The notes below the pieces were generated by a model. It was not told the DNA's origin, ran no database searches, and saw nothing but the letters and a program-made list of their open reading frames with translations. A DNA stretch of 64,000 nt. It comes from Trametopsis cervina (Eukaryota; Basidiomycota; Agaricomycetes; Polyporales; Irpicaceae). The DNA is taken from positions 37,302 through 101,301 of the forward strand of contig MU278390.1 of NCBI GenBank assembly GCA_022385755.1, given 5' to 3'. Positions 11,611-22,571 of this stretch are shown piece after piece (position 1 is the stretch's first letter; the number at the start of each line of letters is the position of its first letter). The translations under genes and the position numbers were made by a program.

Positions 11611-12481
11611 TTACTGATCATTATTCAAATTGTATACCGTAATTGTGCCGTCATCTAAATTGTGTCCACTTTTATACTTCCAGTAATGCTCTGCACATGG
11701 CCAGAATTCCAATTCAAAAGGACTCTTAGTTCGGCTTTCACGCCGGTGCACCCTAAAACGCAGTGCATGGTAGCACATAAACCTTCCCATCTCGTCCATA
11801 ACGTGTCTACACACTCCGCCGAGTCCCACGTACAGTGCGTCTGTTTTGCCCGCCACATAAGCCGCTGCGTCCATAGTTTTCATGCCGCTGCCTGCGTCAC
11901 CTCTTTTCAGGACTCCCTGCTTATTTGTGAACGCTTGTACGGCTGGTACTCTACGGAGCCCGGTACCAAACGAGGGCGAAATGAAGAAACGATGCTCCTC
12001 GCACAGTTTGACGTGGTTGAGCGTTGAACGAGAGCGAGCTGGGATCACAGAGGTGCGCTTAGGCTGCTGCGTTGTCTTGTACTCTTGCTGATTTGATGTG
12101 CCGCACGCAGAGTACCTACCGACTCTACGCTGTAGCGGAGCGAGTGGCAAGTATGAGGCGCACCCTTATCCAATCTTCCACCACCACCATCGTCGACATC
12201 GAGCCCCACCTGGAGAGGCTGGCCGTCATGCAGTGGCTTAATCGCTTCCGATGAGGGAGTGTAGCTCCCAGCGAGATATCATCTACGAGCGACGGGCTGG
12301 TGTTGGCTGTCTGATAGACAGCGCGCAGGACGCCAGTGGGGACTCCGTCTAGCAGTGCAGTTTTGAAGCTGTTCTGACCTACATAGAATATAGCAGGCAT
12401 ACAATGGGCTATCTGACGCACCTTTGCAATGACAAAACCCATCACTACGATAACAGCATCGTTGTCGCTCTTCGTCCACAC
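11611..12481 (-). CDS. Small conserved gene convergent with FunK1, unknown function
   Basis: The main exon (about 12035-11611) encodes KLCEEHRFFISPSFGTGLRR, then an Ala/Gly-rich MDAAAYVAGKTDALYVGLGG, MDEMGRFMCYHALRFRVHRR and an aromatic end (FELEFWPCAEHYWKYKSG). A 118-codon frame upstream (12481-12125), including VGQNSFKTALLDGVPTGVL, is probably the first exon; the exact splice is unclear (a donor near 12111 to an acceptor near 12035 fits). Homologous DNA lies in the same convergent position beside K2 (14.66-15.06 kb) and K3 (32.18-32.56 kb), where frames are partly broken, making this the best-preserved copy. I do not recognise the family. Its constant pairing with FunK1 suggests a shared origin and possibly a shared job. 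Confidence 0.5.
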
Positions 12482-13079
12482 CTATGACTGCCCGTAAGAT
12501 AAGCGGTCGCAAAGTCTGAGATGCGTTGAGATAGAGCTCGCTGCTACCTGGACGTGGTGAAATGGGAAACGGGCCAAGGGTAGGCAAAATATTGCCTCTG
12601 GGCCGATAACGGACGAACGGGCGCCGATATCTGGCACTAGAAATAACAATAGACAAGACGCTGTGAGTGGGCAAGTGTATGGGAATGGATACGAAAGATC
12701 GCCTGATTACGCGTTGAGGCGTGCAATAAAAAACGGTCGATGAACGAAGCCCTGAGAGCAAACTTGTGGGTGAGACTGAAATTGTGACGAATGTTGTTGA
12801 TCGCGGAAAACGATTGGGGTTGTGACAAAGTGCGGGAAGTGTAGATAAACCTCGCATGCTACAAAGCTCAATCACGTAGACGACTCCTGCCTCAGATCTG
12901 GCCATGTGAGCTTAGTAGCGCTGATGGAACGCCTCGTGGCGCAAACGCAACGGCCCTCCGGATGAAGATGTGAGTGCGATTTCCAGTGGACAGAAGTGTG
13001 TCTACCTCTCAAACCTAAGCGAACCCGGACTCCTATGTCCTATTCTCGAGCAAGATCGCGAGTTCGTGCGATGGGACAG
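12482..13079. other. Intergenic, nothing recognised
   Basis: A 208-codon minus-strand frame (12279-12905) overlaps the putative first exon of the small gene in another frame and looks like a chance frame. Nothing else is seen. Confidence 0.4.
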
Positions 13080-13199
13080 TCAGTGGACGCGATAAGGCCT
13101 GCAGAGCGCATCAGCAGCCATATATTATCAGGTCTAAGACATGCGAACCCTTGTACGGCGGCTCGTAGACTTACCGCAGTACTGATGTGGTGTCACGGA

Positions 13200-13760
13200 C
13201 GATGGCGAGGAGTTTTTATATAATGACGTAACTCAATGCAACTTAGACTTCTGGGCGTGCCGTCTGGAAAAGCTTCCGGCACTTTCGGGAGATTTTGTGG
13301 CCCACGACGAGGAGAATGAGGGATTTTGTGAGGCATCCTGTGGAAGGCTGAGCTGAGAGCGGTGGCGTAGTGCGAGATGTGGGTGGTTTGATGGGTATAT
13401 GAGACGGGTTTTGATAAGGGCACTGATTAGTGTGGCGGAGACTTCGATGCTGTCGGCCTGGACGCCACATCAGCGAAGAGCAGCTTCGCAGATCGGCGGC
13501 GGCGCGCGGGAAATGCTGTGCGCGGGGCCTGGTAAATTACAGGACATGACGGTAAAGAACAGCGAGCAGCGCACGCCGCATTGTCATGATGGACTTATCG
13601 ATGTTTTTAATCAGCACCGGATGGGACAGACACATAGCGTACCCACCTATAAGATGCGACAGCCTCCATCCTTCCATCGCAACAAAAGAGTGAGATGGGC
13701 GTGCCAGGTGCTGTTTCAGCGTTTGCAGACGACGCCGCGTGCTGCAGAGGATGGTGCTGT
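13200..13760 (-). repeat. Dispersed degenerate repeat R1, copy 1
   Basis: It shares the landmark GCCGACAGCATCGAAGTCT-like core (near 13440-13465 on the minus strand) with 20.3, 30.35 and, inverted, 53.06 kb. A second conserved block (CGTGCCAGGTGCTGTTTCAG near 13700) matches 30.69 kb. No common reading frame survives across copies; the ancestral element may have been a gene now decayed everywhere. Confidence 0.55.
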
Positions 13761-13829
13761 GTGGGGAAAAGCTAAAGATATCGACCAGCCTAGAATGATA
13801 AGTAGTTGTAATATGAGTTAAAATCTGAT

Positions 13830-14200
13830 AACGCACCAATGGGGACCGTACACCTGGCCAAAAATCCTATGCTGAAGGACTTTCCTTCCCTACCAAGTCG
13901 TGGACATTGATTGCGGATGTCTACTATAGCCAGCCCACACGACGTATCCGGGTTTATGGACATCAGTTAGAGGCGACGCGTGCGTTTGACGAGAACATCG
14001 AGAAAACAGGCGCAAGGTCGAAGACGGAGCTTGCAGATGCTCAACAATTCACGAGCATGGTCTTGAAGTGAGGGTGGAGGTGCCGTGTTGAGCGATGTGG
14101 ACCGAGACATTAGGTCGTGACATGGACGATCAGAGCCGTCTGTGGCGTCGCGTCGGAGGTGAGATTGCATGATCAGCATTGGGCGCTGAGCGCCACGTGC
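13830..14200 (+). repeat. Dispersed degenerate repeat R2, copy 2
   Basis: Homologous to 8030-8360 and 31280-31550: CTTTCCTTCCCTACCAAGT, then GAGGCGACGCGTGCGTTTGA and GAGAACATCGAGAAAAC. Non-coding in its present state. Confidence 0.55.
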
Positions 14201-14659
14201 TCACGGATCAGTGACCCTTCGAGTGCGCCCCCATATGTGAGCTCTCACACAAATCCTTTCTAAAGATGCTCTTGTATAACGGACGACATAAGCCAGCTCT
14301 CAAATACGTATGGACTTGCTGTGGATGCATGCACACTAGGAAATTCTCCCTCACCACACGGCCCCTCCGACACCGGATACAAGCTACTACAGGTATATTG
14401 AGGGTCTAACCGAGCGAGCAATCCGGCCCTCGCACTGTTCAGCTCACCTTGAACCGACACCGGATGTAGCGAACGGTGATTAAGCTCATGCCTGTGTAGG
14501 ATGAGACGCAGACGGTAAGGCAACGTCGATGATGGTGGCTGCAGAGGATCGGCGAAGGAGATCGGACAAAAGGTATGTCCCCTGCTTACCACTGATACCG
14601 CTACATTGTATAGTTAACGGATAGTCTGCGTGTGGGCACGTCAAGCTAACCGGAAAGAT
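14201..14659. other. Intergenic within K2 block
   Basis: It holds a 110-codon minus-strand frame (14260-14592) that is not kept in the K3 block. The segment matches about 31.55-32.1 kb at the DNA level, for example the CCGGCCCTCGCACTG.TCA.CTCACC stretch. No gene is called. Confidence 0.35.
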
Positions 14660-15064
14660 AGCGGTGTGAACTCATACTTCCTGTCACAGTTCATCCTTGT
14701 ACAAATTTTAACGACATCGACCTGTGCGAGGAGCTATGCTTCTTCCTCTTACCCGCGTTGAGCACTAGGTTTAGCAGAGCGCAAGCCATACCCACCCATT
14801 GTATGTTTTCAAACAAGAGTCAAATCTTGAAGAGGCGGCGGCGCGAAAACCACGGACACAGTGGCTCGTGTGGTGAACGAAATAGACGGACTGTCCGTCA
14901 GACCCGAGATGCGTAGGTACATTGCAGACGCCGCAGGCCTGCAAGCTTTACATGCTATCGTGCGCTACGCTGTGGGGCGCACCCACGCGAACGTCGAAGC
15001 TGGCAGTCCTTGTGTAAGCGTAATTCCGTCCGTGTGTATAATATGGAGCGTGGATTATGAATAG
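14660..15064 (+). pseudogene. Decayed copy of the FunK1-linked small gene (beside K2)
   Basis: DNA matching the small gene at 11.6-12.1 kb and 32.2-32.56 kb runs here: CTGTGCGAGGAGCTATGC corresponds to the KLCEE..FF start and ATGGCTCGTGTGG.. to the middle. The reading frame is broken between these blocks, leaving a 67-codon open stretch at 14861-15064 (ARVVNEIDGLSVRPEMRR). It ends 65 nt from the K2 stop codon, convergent with it. Confidence 0.5.
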
Positions 15065-15129
15065 TATACACAATTTAGATGAGAATGCGACAGAATACAG
15101 TGCAAAAATCTATATAGCCCGTAAACTTT

Positions 15130-17973
15130 CTACTTGCGCGATGCAGACCTTGTCTTGGAACGAGTCACCCGCTGCTCCGTCTGCACAGTACTCCCCTTGC
15201 GTGAGGCAGACCTCGTATTAGAACGAGTCGCGCGTTGCTCCGTCCGCACGGCACTCGCGGCTGCCTTCTTGTCCCGCTCATCACTTTTCGTACGAGACCG
15301 AGTCTGGTAAACCTTGCGCACGGGTTCCGCCTTTGAGATCTTCCTTGACCTCTTCGTACGCCTATCGGTTTCTTCCTCAGTAGTCTCCGGCTCATGCTCT
15401 CGTTCATTGTCGGGCTGCCCTCTCTTTGAGGAATTCGACCTCATGGAGTTGGCGCTCCTCATCCTCTCCACGACCTCCTCTGTTCCTCCGATGGTAGGGA
15501 ACGGTTCATTTCGAAAAGACCGGGTCCGCATGCGATGGATGCTGTATGAACCAGGCTCGGGAGTCGGAGGACGGTAGGATGGCACTGGCAGAGCAGGAGG
15601 CCCCATTGAACAGGTACCAGTGCCGCGTGTCTTAGGACGAGTGGGGATCGGGAGTTTGATAGAAGTCGAATTGGAATCATAAGGAAGAGGAAGCGAAGGT
15701 TGATTATTATCGCGTGGGATGGTGCGGAATTTATGTGTTCCTTGACGATTGCCAAGGACTGTTTTGTTGGTTTGCTTATCCGTCTCCGGCGGGAAGTGAT
15801 CTCGGAGTACATCATTCTTTGGCCAGTCCGCACTGTTGAGGGCTTTCTCGAATATTTGTAGGATTGTTCCGTCTTCCAACTGCTTGCGAGCTTCTTCGTA
15901 TTTCCTTGTTTCGGGCTGCTCGCGCCTGTTTGCACCCATCCGGTTGGAATGGAAACGGTAGAGAATAAAACCGACATCTCTTAAGAGTTTCTCTAGTGGC
16001 TTACATGCGAACTCGATCTCATCAATGCGCCCGGAATTGATAAAGCTGTCCTTGCCTGTACCACCAATGTGGTGTGTGATTCCGTCCGCATCTTCACCCT
16101 CCGCGCATTCATCGAACATGAAAAGATCGTTCGCCGTGGCGGTGTTCTTGAAGTAATGGAGCGACATGTAGAGAAGGAGCCAGTAACATGACTCGATGTC
16201 ATCCAAGAGCGAGTGACGCTTCCTGGGTTGTTTCAATAACAAAATGGACATGAATTGCCACGTTCCCTGCGAACGTTGGTCAGCTCTATGCGAACATTGC
16301 AATGAGTCGAATCTTGAACTCACGGTACGATATGCATGACAACTTCCTGCGTCCTCCAACTTGATGGCATGGTCCCAATCATTCAGAATACCACGTTTGG
16401 TTTCGGCGTCGAGCATCACATTACCCATGCTGATGTCTCGATGCAAAAGTAGTCCGCCCTTGTATGCTTCTAGAAGGACTACAGATCATTTAACGTCTGT
16501 CAGCACATAAACGCGAATGCGATAAGATTAACCGCTTACCCTCGAGCACATCGCAAATAGCTTGCACGAGTTGTTTTGAATCCTCCACCATGAAAAGGGG
16601 ATGCGCAAGCTTCTGCACAACCCGGTAGTGCTGATGGCGGCGCAACCACGCGATGGGCCGCAAAGCGTCCGTCCCCTCCGTATTATCCTGAGTCACCGTC
16701 GCCTGAGCCTCGCCGCTGCTGTCCAGTACGTCTCCAGCGATGTACACATGTGGCCGCGCCCGAATCTTAATTTTCTCCAGTAGGTCATACACGTCGGCCT
16801 CAGAGAGCACACCAGAGACGTCCGGTCGCCATGCATCCTTCAGGAATAGCAGCTCTTGCTCTTCCAGTCCCCATGCATAGTATGCCCGTGTCGCTCGGCC
16901 GCATGGTGAGTCCGCGTCCATGAATGGCTTGCACACGATATATTCGCGAATCTCGTCGCAACCGTCCCGGCACACTTTTAGCTTGTACGCTTGAGTACCG
17001 CTGTCGAGCGTCATCTTCAGCTTCGTTCTCTGCTGGTCGTCGTTAAAAGCCTCGAGCTTCGCCTCAATAGCCGCACGGAGAACCTCTACCTCGTCCAACG
17101 TAGCACGCACCGCACTCGTGTCGAATCCTCGCAGTTCATCTGTTGCCTTCTCGTACCGCCACAGAAACTCGCTCAGGTAGTTGTTTCCTGTTATGTAGTT
17201 AAATGCAGCGGATACCACTGCTCCAGACCGGTCCCACCGAATGAAGCGCGCGTTGTGGCCGATAATCGACACAGAGAATGTGTGCGTACGATGCTGCAGG
17301 CGCATGGCCCATGTCGCATAGTCAATCTGCTGTCCGCGATTCTCGTTGCCCTTCACAGAGAGATGCTCCAAAGGCCTCGGTATTGTGTCGTCGGGGTCGC
17401 CGCCTTCGGAGAGGAACGCGTCATGTTCTTTGCCAGACTTGACCTCCCACACGATGTGCACGTCATTCATGTAGTTCGACTTGAAACCGTCAGCATATCC
17501 GTCTGCCGTGAGGAACATGGCGCAGTCGGGCTTCACACCCGTAACACTGTCCGGATTGTTCGACGTGTTGTGGAGCTTGAACGAGGGGCAGCAGCCAGAT
17601 GTCTCTATGGCTGCTACCTGTAGAGAGAAGATTATACGAGTGGTAATGAGTATCGATGGTGATGCGGTGGACACAGTGGAAAGCGACAAACCAGTGGATT
17701 GTACATGGCGTGTTCTCCACCCTTGCTTGGAACTCCCTTAAAGTCGGCTTCAGGAGCGTTTTCTCGTGAATATTTGAAGGAGATTGGAAGGAATCGATCG
17801 AGGAATGTGTTGACGTCGATGGAGCCGACAAAGTGTCCCAGCATCTCTTTATCCATCTCGTTCCGTCGTTGCGGCGCACTAAGTTCTACATGAGCAGAGT
17901 ATGTGCTGCCTATCAGTGTCTTTTTCCTTGGAGTGTAGCCAGGAGGTAGAACGGGGAGGGACTGAACGGGCAT
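15130..17973 (-). CDS. Fungal-type (FunK1) protein kinase, K2
   Basis: Four exons on the minus strand (17973-17692, 17617-16540, 16478-16324, 16266-15130) give 883 codons with the same intron positions and exon 1-3 lengths (282, 1078, 155 nt) as K1 and K3. The catalytic motifs HRDISMGNVML, NDWDHA, GTWQFMS and DDIESCYWLLLYM are intact. The C-terminal tail is again Ser/Arg/Lys-rich with TEQRVTRSKTRSASRK repeated and diverged. Against K1, the region after the kinase (EDADGITHHIGG, RREQPETRKYEEARKQLEDG) is the most changed part. No frame break is seen. As for K1, the phosphorylation target is unknown. Confidence 0.92.
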
Positions 17974-18140
17974 AATCGTGTAACGGAATTGCAAACGGGA
18001 AACATACCGGGCGTGCTATTGTGTTGTATTTATATTAATGAAAGGGATGTGGCCTTTGATGCGTCCTGACTCGACGCGGTTTGATGTGGCCAACTTGTAA
18101 TGCGTGGTTTGATGGGGCCAACCTGCGAGGCGGTGGCGGT
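17974..18140 (-). promoter_or_regulatory. FunK1 promoter with CATCAAA boxes (K2)
   Basis: Reverse complement of the K1 promoter: TTGATGGGGCCAAC, TTTGATGTGGCCAAC and GGATGTGGCCTTTGATG boxes followed by a TATTTATATTAAT TATA-like element near 18030. Upstream (18190-18260) lies an AACAATAACGATAAC-type microsatellite also found, inverted, before K1. Confidence 0.55.
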
Positions 18141-18279
18141 TGAAGATACAAACTCAGCGATTTCCCCTTTAGGATACTGGAGAGATTGATCGTTATTATG
18201 TAATTGATGTTATTCCCGATATATGCTTAACAATAACAATAACGATAACAATAACGGTATTTGCTGCGCTATTCCCCGC

Positions 18280-19737
18280 TCTGCACGACCGCCTTGTCGT
18301 GTACGAAAATGTGTTTCGTGGTGATCCTCAGACAACAAGATACCTTAAATCGACTTATGCTATAATTTTACGTTGTAGTGTACCTGGACGTCCCTCGTCG
18401 AGGTGCATTCATCGGAAGTTGGCTATTCACGTCCGGAACCTCCTATCTAGCCTCATTCGAGCATTTCCCCAGATATAGCGCTCGGACATGGGGGATGTCC
18501 CTGTCTGATTGTCTGGACAAGGAACAGAACAGGTCGTCTTTTGGGCAACTGGTGGCAGCATTCAATTTGTGGAAGTTATCCAATAAAATCTGACGTACGT
18601 TCCTGCGACAGTACGAAGTGGAGGAAATAGGGGACCGGACGCGTACTGGATGCTGTCGAGCAGAAATGCAGTGGCGGGTACCAAGGTAGGCATCATATCA
18701 GATACAATGGCATAAATTCTACGTGTGCTCCACGCACATAATTCCTTTGCTCGCGATGGTGTATCACCAGAGCAACCTGTTGAGTGCAGATAACATTACC
18801 GTAAACATAATCTACACAGCAATGGTGGTAACAGCAGAGAAGTACCGAAGCTATCGCAGAAACAGTCCATTTCTGAATAGCACAGTCAGCCCTACGGTCG
18901 ACAATGCCTTACAATTCAGATTTGATGGCCTAAATGGCACACCCGTGACAGTTCCCCCGGGGCAACCCTGCTTACCTTGCGTTCCCAAGCAAACATGGAT
19001 TACCATGTCCTTGTCTCCAACGACACCGTGAGTCTGCAAAATGGCGTAGTTGGTGCACGCGGGAAGGCATTTCGCGTGTCTGAACAACCCTCGAGTGTTG
19101 TGACGCACACACCTCTTGACCGCGCGAGTGATCTGGAGCGACAGACGTGAGCAAACCGTATTTGATAATGACGTACTTGAACGCAGCGTGTATTCTGGTG
19201 TATACTTCTCCCGGGAGATAGAGAGACTGATGCAGCTTTGGGCGGTCTAAGATGTCGCGCGTCGCGAGCGGCGATACGAACGAGTAGTTGCGTAGATAAT
19301 TGCGGTGAATATTGGCCTTTGCGAGTAAGAGGGGCAATCGCTGTGTTTCCTGCTACAAAGGAGGCGGTCCAGCTTGTCGAACATGGTGAGACTTGGCATC
19401 CGACAGTGAGAGAGATTTTTTACGTCAGGAATAAGTTACGTACCTTTCACAGAGGTACTACACCTCCATAACTCGCAGAGCTACGGGATGGCACGATATA
19501 CGCAAGCATCGATATGTCCTGTCACGCGCGTCCTTCGAAAGCGCATCGTCTCTCCACCAGTCATTCCATCGCCGCCTCGCATGCAATCCGTTCCGCGGTA
19601 TGTCGTCCATCCTTCGTCTTACCGAAGTCATAAGTCGGCGCATACAGCCACAGTGAAAATGTCGATTGCCCTTTTTCGGCCACATATAGATGCGCGGATA
19701 CGAAGCGTGCTCATACAGAGGTACACACTGAGGAAAA
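18280..19737. other. Gene-poor stretch with exon-like scraps
   Basis: A minus-strand stretch near 18.6-18.7 kb (TLVPATAFLLDSIQYASGP) looks protein-like but could not be joined to anything. A 121-codon minus frame (18972-19337) and a 102-codon plus frame (18723-19031) overlap and neither resembles a known family. Possibly a decayed membrane-protein gene; no call is made. Confidence 0.25.
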
Positions 19738-20130
19738 GTGGGAGAGGCGACCACAGTCCCGGAGTTGGCTCCTGGAAGCGTTGCAACGGAGGACAATGGA
19801 AGGGACAGTGTGGAAGTGGATGAGTGTGACGAAACCTGCAGAAGGAGGTTGGGCCTGCCGGCGCATCGGGCAAGTGAAAGTGCCCGAGCCTTTCTGCAAC
19901 AGTTGCAGGTGAGTGTTCTGTGCCGTGTATGTGATGACTGGTCCAGGATGTAGGCACGTAAAAGAGTCGAGAGTTGCAGACGAAGCCTGTGAAGATGAGT
20001 TGGTGCACATCGCGGGCAGCTACCGAGAGTGGATCGAAAGGTGGAGGTCGCGAGGAAGAACGAGGTTACGATACCACGGAGATGAATCGCGAAGTTGGTG
20101 CGAAAACTTGCAAACAGGAGTGTATCAATG
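19738..20130 (+). other. Possible small gene, unknown
   Basis: Two adjacent plus-strand frames look coding: CDETCRRRLGLPAHRASES..FLQQLQ up to a GTGAGT donor near 19911, and RHVKESRVADEACEDELVH..YREWIERWRSRG to a stop near 20131. The obvious intron does not join them in frame, so either a splice choice was missed or the gene is broken. No family recognised. Confidence 0.25.
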
Positions 20131-20860
20131 AGGAGGACGTTGGGGAGAGGCGAGGGCGTGTAGAGGTCGTAGCGCGAATATGGGCAGGGAAAACGAGCAG
20201 CGAGCGAGGCGTGTGCTGTGGGCCCGTGGAGCTTGCGGTGGGCCGTTGAGGGTCCCTGTGCGCGAGTGTGGTGCTGCACATATGAGATAGGTCCTTGATG
20301 GGGGCGCCGATCGGTGTGGCGTAGACTTCGATGCTGTCGGCCTGCACGCTACATCGACGAAGCAGGGCAGCGCAGATCGGCGGGGCGCAGAGAATACTGA
20401 ACGTGGAGATGCTTTGCACAGGACGTGGCGGCGAGGATAGGCCAATTCAGTCACCCGTAGTCTTGACAAACTTATTGTTGTATCTACTGAGCATTGGCTG
20501 AGACAGACACCAAGCGCACCTGTACTCACCTGCACGATACTACCGCCCCACACTCGTCATTACAACCGAACCCATATCTACAGTGGATCAACCAACACTG
20601 CGCTGTAGTGAAAGATGGCGGAATGTGCTGGTCAAGACGAGGACGGCATGGACGAGTCTGGGCATGGCATGAAGTGGTGCGCGGATAAGTCACTGGCGGC
20701 GGTTCAGCTCCTGTCCATCGCGCTCGGCGATCGGCGCACTTGAAGCGCGGGCGTTGTGGCGCTCGGCGGACACCGGATCCAACCCCTGATCGTACTCGCA
20801 TAGTCGCCTGGTGCGCGTGCAATTGGACACGAACACTGATACGCTCTGCACTGCGTATAA
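20131..20860 (-). repeat. Dispersed degenerate repeat R1, copy 2
   Basis: The core GCCGACAGCATCGAAGTCTA at about 20325-20345 (minus strand) matches 13.45, 30.36 and 53.07 kb, and neighbouring sequence (GATCTGCGC..CCCTGCTTCGTCGATGT) is also shared. A 273-codon minus-strand frame (19458-20279) overlaps part of it but is not kept in other copies. Confidence 0.5.
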
Positions 20861-21550
20861 ATTACTCAGCGCGGGTCCATTCTCACAAGTGTATTGCATT
20901 CCTCACAATCTGATATCCCTCCAAAACGCGGGATCGTGCAGGAGATCCAACGAATCCACGTCGACGTCACTCGGAATCTCAGCGGTTCTGAATATCGAAG
21001 GTATTCACTTTTAACCGTCAGTTATCGTCATACACTAACCGACTTCGAATGCATAATTGCAGGACACCCGAATCTGTATGTACGCGCATCATCGCGCGCG
21101 AGGGGTATCCTCGGCTCGCTCTCATCGACATGAACGCGTACTCTTGTGATCGCACACACGCACTGTTGCAGCATTCGGTGCGTACACCAGACACACATAT
21201 CTCCCTTTGCTACTGCTAATAAAGAACAGAGCGGGCTACTTACTCTCCATACTCGTATGCAAGACATCATCCATCAGCAAGAGAGCCAGTCCTGTTAGAC
21301 ACACACTTTCCTGGCCGTGCATATACGGTTGCTGTCAGCATGACCAATCTCTTCATTTACTCCATTTTGCTCTAGCTAAGTAGATACAGATGAGCCGTAG
21401 ATAAAACAGCGCTAACAGTCAGCTGTTCGTGTCCTACGCTGTCGCTCTCGCAGAAAATCACCTGTGTAAGTCCCCGTCATGTCCATTGAGCTGGGACTGA
21501 CAACATGCCCTCTCCCACTGTTTAAAGGCACGCGCTCATCTATTTAACTC
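20861..21550. other. Intergenic, nothing recognised
   Basis: Only short frames. No match to other parts of the window was noticed. Confidence 0.4.
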
Positions 21551-22450
21551 GCACCGCGCGCAAGACAGGCAGTGGCTCCCCTCGAATACCACAGACTTCA
21601 CTTTGAACGACGCATGGATAATTTCGAGAAAGCAATGGGCGAGGGCCGTTCTCGAAGTATGCGTTGGCGACAACAACTGGCTGCAACGGATAGTACTTAC
21701 GCGAGGAGGTGTCAAACCGAGTTCATGCTGTAAAGAGATGCATGATAAGACGTGCGAGGAGTGCAACAAGCGTATGAGGCTGCTGTAGCTGCTGTGGAGA
21801 TAACGGTCACGGAGGGCAAGAGGACCGGGAGAGAACTGGGAAACGCATCTATGGACGCCTCGCACATATCAATGTACGTACTCAGCCTTTCTCTTACCCG
21901 CTGTCACTGGGTTATTGAATGATCTCGTGTTACGTAGGGCTCTGCGATTCTCCCTGCGCCAGCAAAGTTAGGATCAGGTTTCTTACCACACCAGCGATCT
22001 TGGATATCGAAGCCTTGGTTCTCCGCAGTCAGCGCTAGGAGTGTTCGTTCATCTCCGGCTACAGCTAATTCTATCCCACTGGCCAATCCATTCTTCGTGC
22101 GCGGATTACTAGCCTCGACGGGGTATGTTCCTCAACTCGTCGAGATATGCACGCCCATAATGCACAACACAGAAGGATGGCACGGAGCAGCTTTAGTTGG
22201 CAAATCAGGTCCCAAGGCAAGATTCTGATCTTCGGTGTGTAGGGTTCCAGTGGTTTACAGTCCATGAGCTTCGTCGTCGAGCACAAGTATACTTTGTGAA
22301 AGGGCATGTGGGAATGAGTTCGAGTTCGATATATTACAGCGTGGCCGCACGGGAAGACGTATATAAAGGCCAGCTCTTGCGTTCACGTCTATTGCATGAG
22401 CGGAACCTGTGTCTTGTTCACGGCACATGTAGCTTGAATGCAGCATCATT
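21551..22450. other. Conserved 3' flank of NLR1
   Basis: DNA here matches 62.15-63.15 kb inverted. On the plus strand near 21.74-21.85 kb a frame QQAYEAAVAAVEITVTEGKR aligns with a minus-strand frame at 63.0-62.9 kb (SQADVAVMVGVEYGSGELTV), so a small gene convergent with the NLR may have existed. On the minus strand near 22.25-22.38 kb, NKTQVP and CKPLEPYTPKIRIL match NKTQVP and YKALRPYSPLAQIL downstream of NLR2. Frames are short or broken here. Confidence 0.4.
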
Positions 22451-22571
22451 CATGTCAATGTCCGATGGAGTAGGGTAGGCATGGTTGCAAAATAGTAAGA
22501 CCGAGATCGAGAGTGACATAGCGATACATAAAGGATATTGAGATGAGTAAATAGGATACAAATAGCTGAAA

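Larger units (their letters stand above)
1872..12120 (+). repeat. Left arm of inverted duplication A (partner about 32180-44393)
   Basis: The gene order MFS(+), DUF6534(-), FunK1(+), small ORF(-) recurs in exact mirror image at about 32.2-44.4 kb as small ORF(+), FunK1(-), DUF6534(+), MFS(-). Start-codon pairs 1872/44393, 6627/39460 and 8789/35465 give midpoints of 23.1, 23.0 and 22.1 kb, consistent with one inversion event plus later indels. Exons and intron positions are conserved. Spacers between genes are diverged, and the right arm carries an extra gene at 35.95-37.78 kb. Confidence 0.8.
13080..18270 (+). repeat. K2 block, direct duplicate of about 29910-35680
   Basis: The order R1, R2, small ORF remnant(+), FunK1(-), promoter is the same and in the same orientation as at 29.9-35.7 kb. 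Homology can be followed by eye from GAC-CGC-GA..CATCAGCAGCC.ATAT.ATC near 13.09/29.93 kb through the FunK1 promoter. The K3 block is longer because of insertions around 30.8-31.2 kb. Confidence 0.75.

Noticed and set aside
12279..12905. 208-codon minus-strand frame
   Set aside because: It overlaps, in another frame, the first exon proposed for the FunK1-linked small gene and looks less protein-like.
16991..17623. 210-codon plus-strand open frame
   Set aside because: It is antisense to exon 2 of FunK1 K2; equivalent antisense frames occur over K1 and K3 because of codon bias, and the kinase frame carries the conserved motifs.
19458..20279. 273-codon minus-strand frame, one of the longest outside the main genes
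   Set aside because: Composition is Arg/His/Ser-rich and low in protein-like motifs; it crosses an R1 repeat and is not preserved in any other R1 copy.
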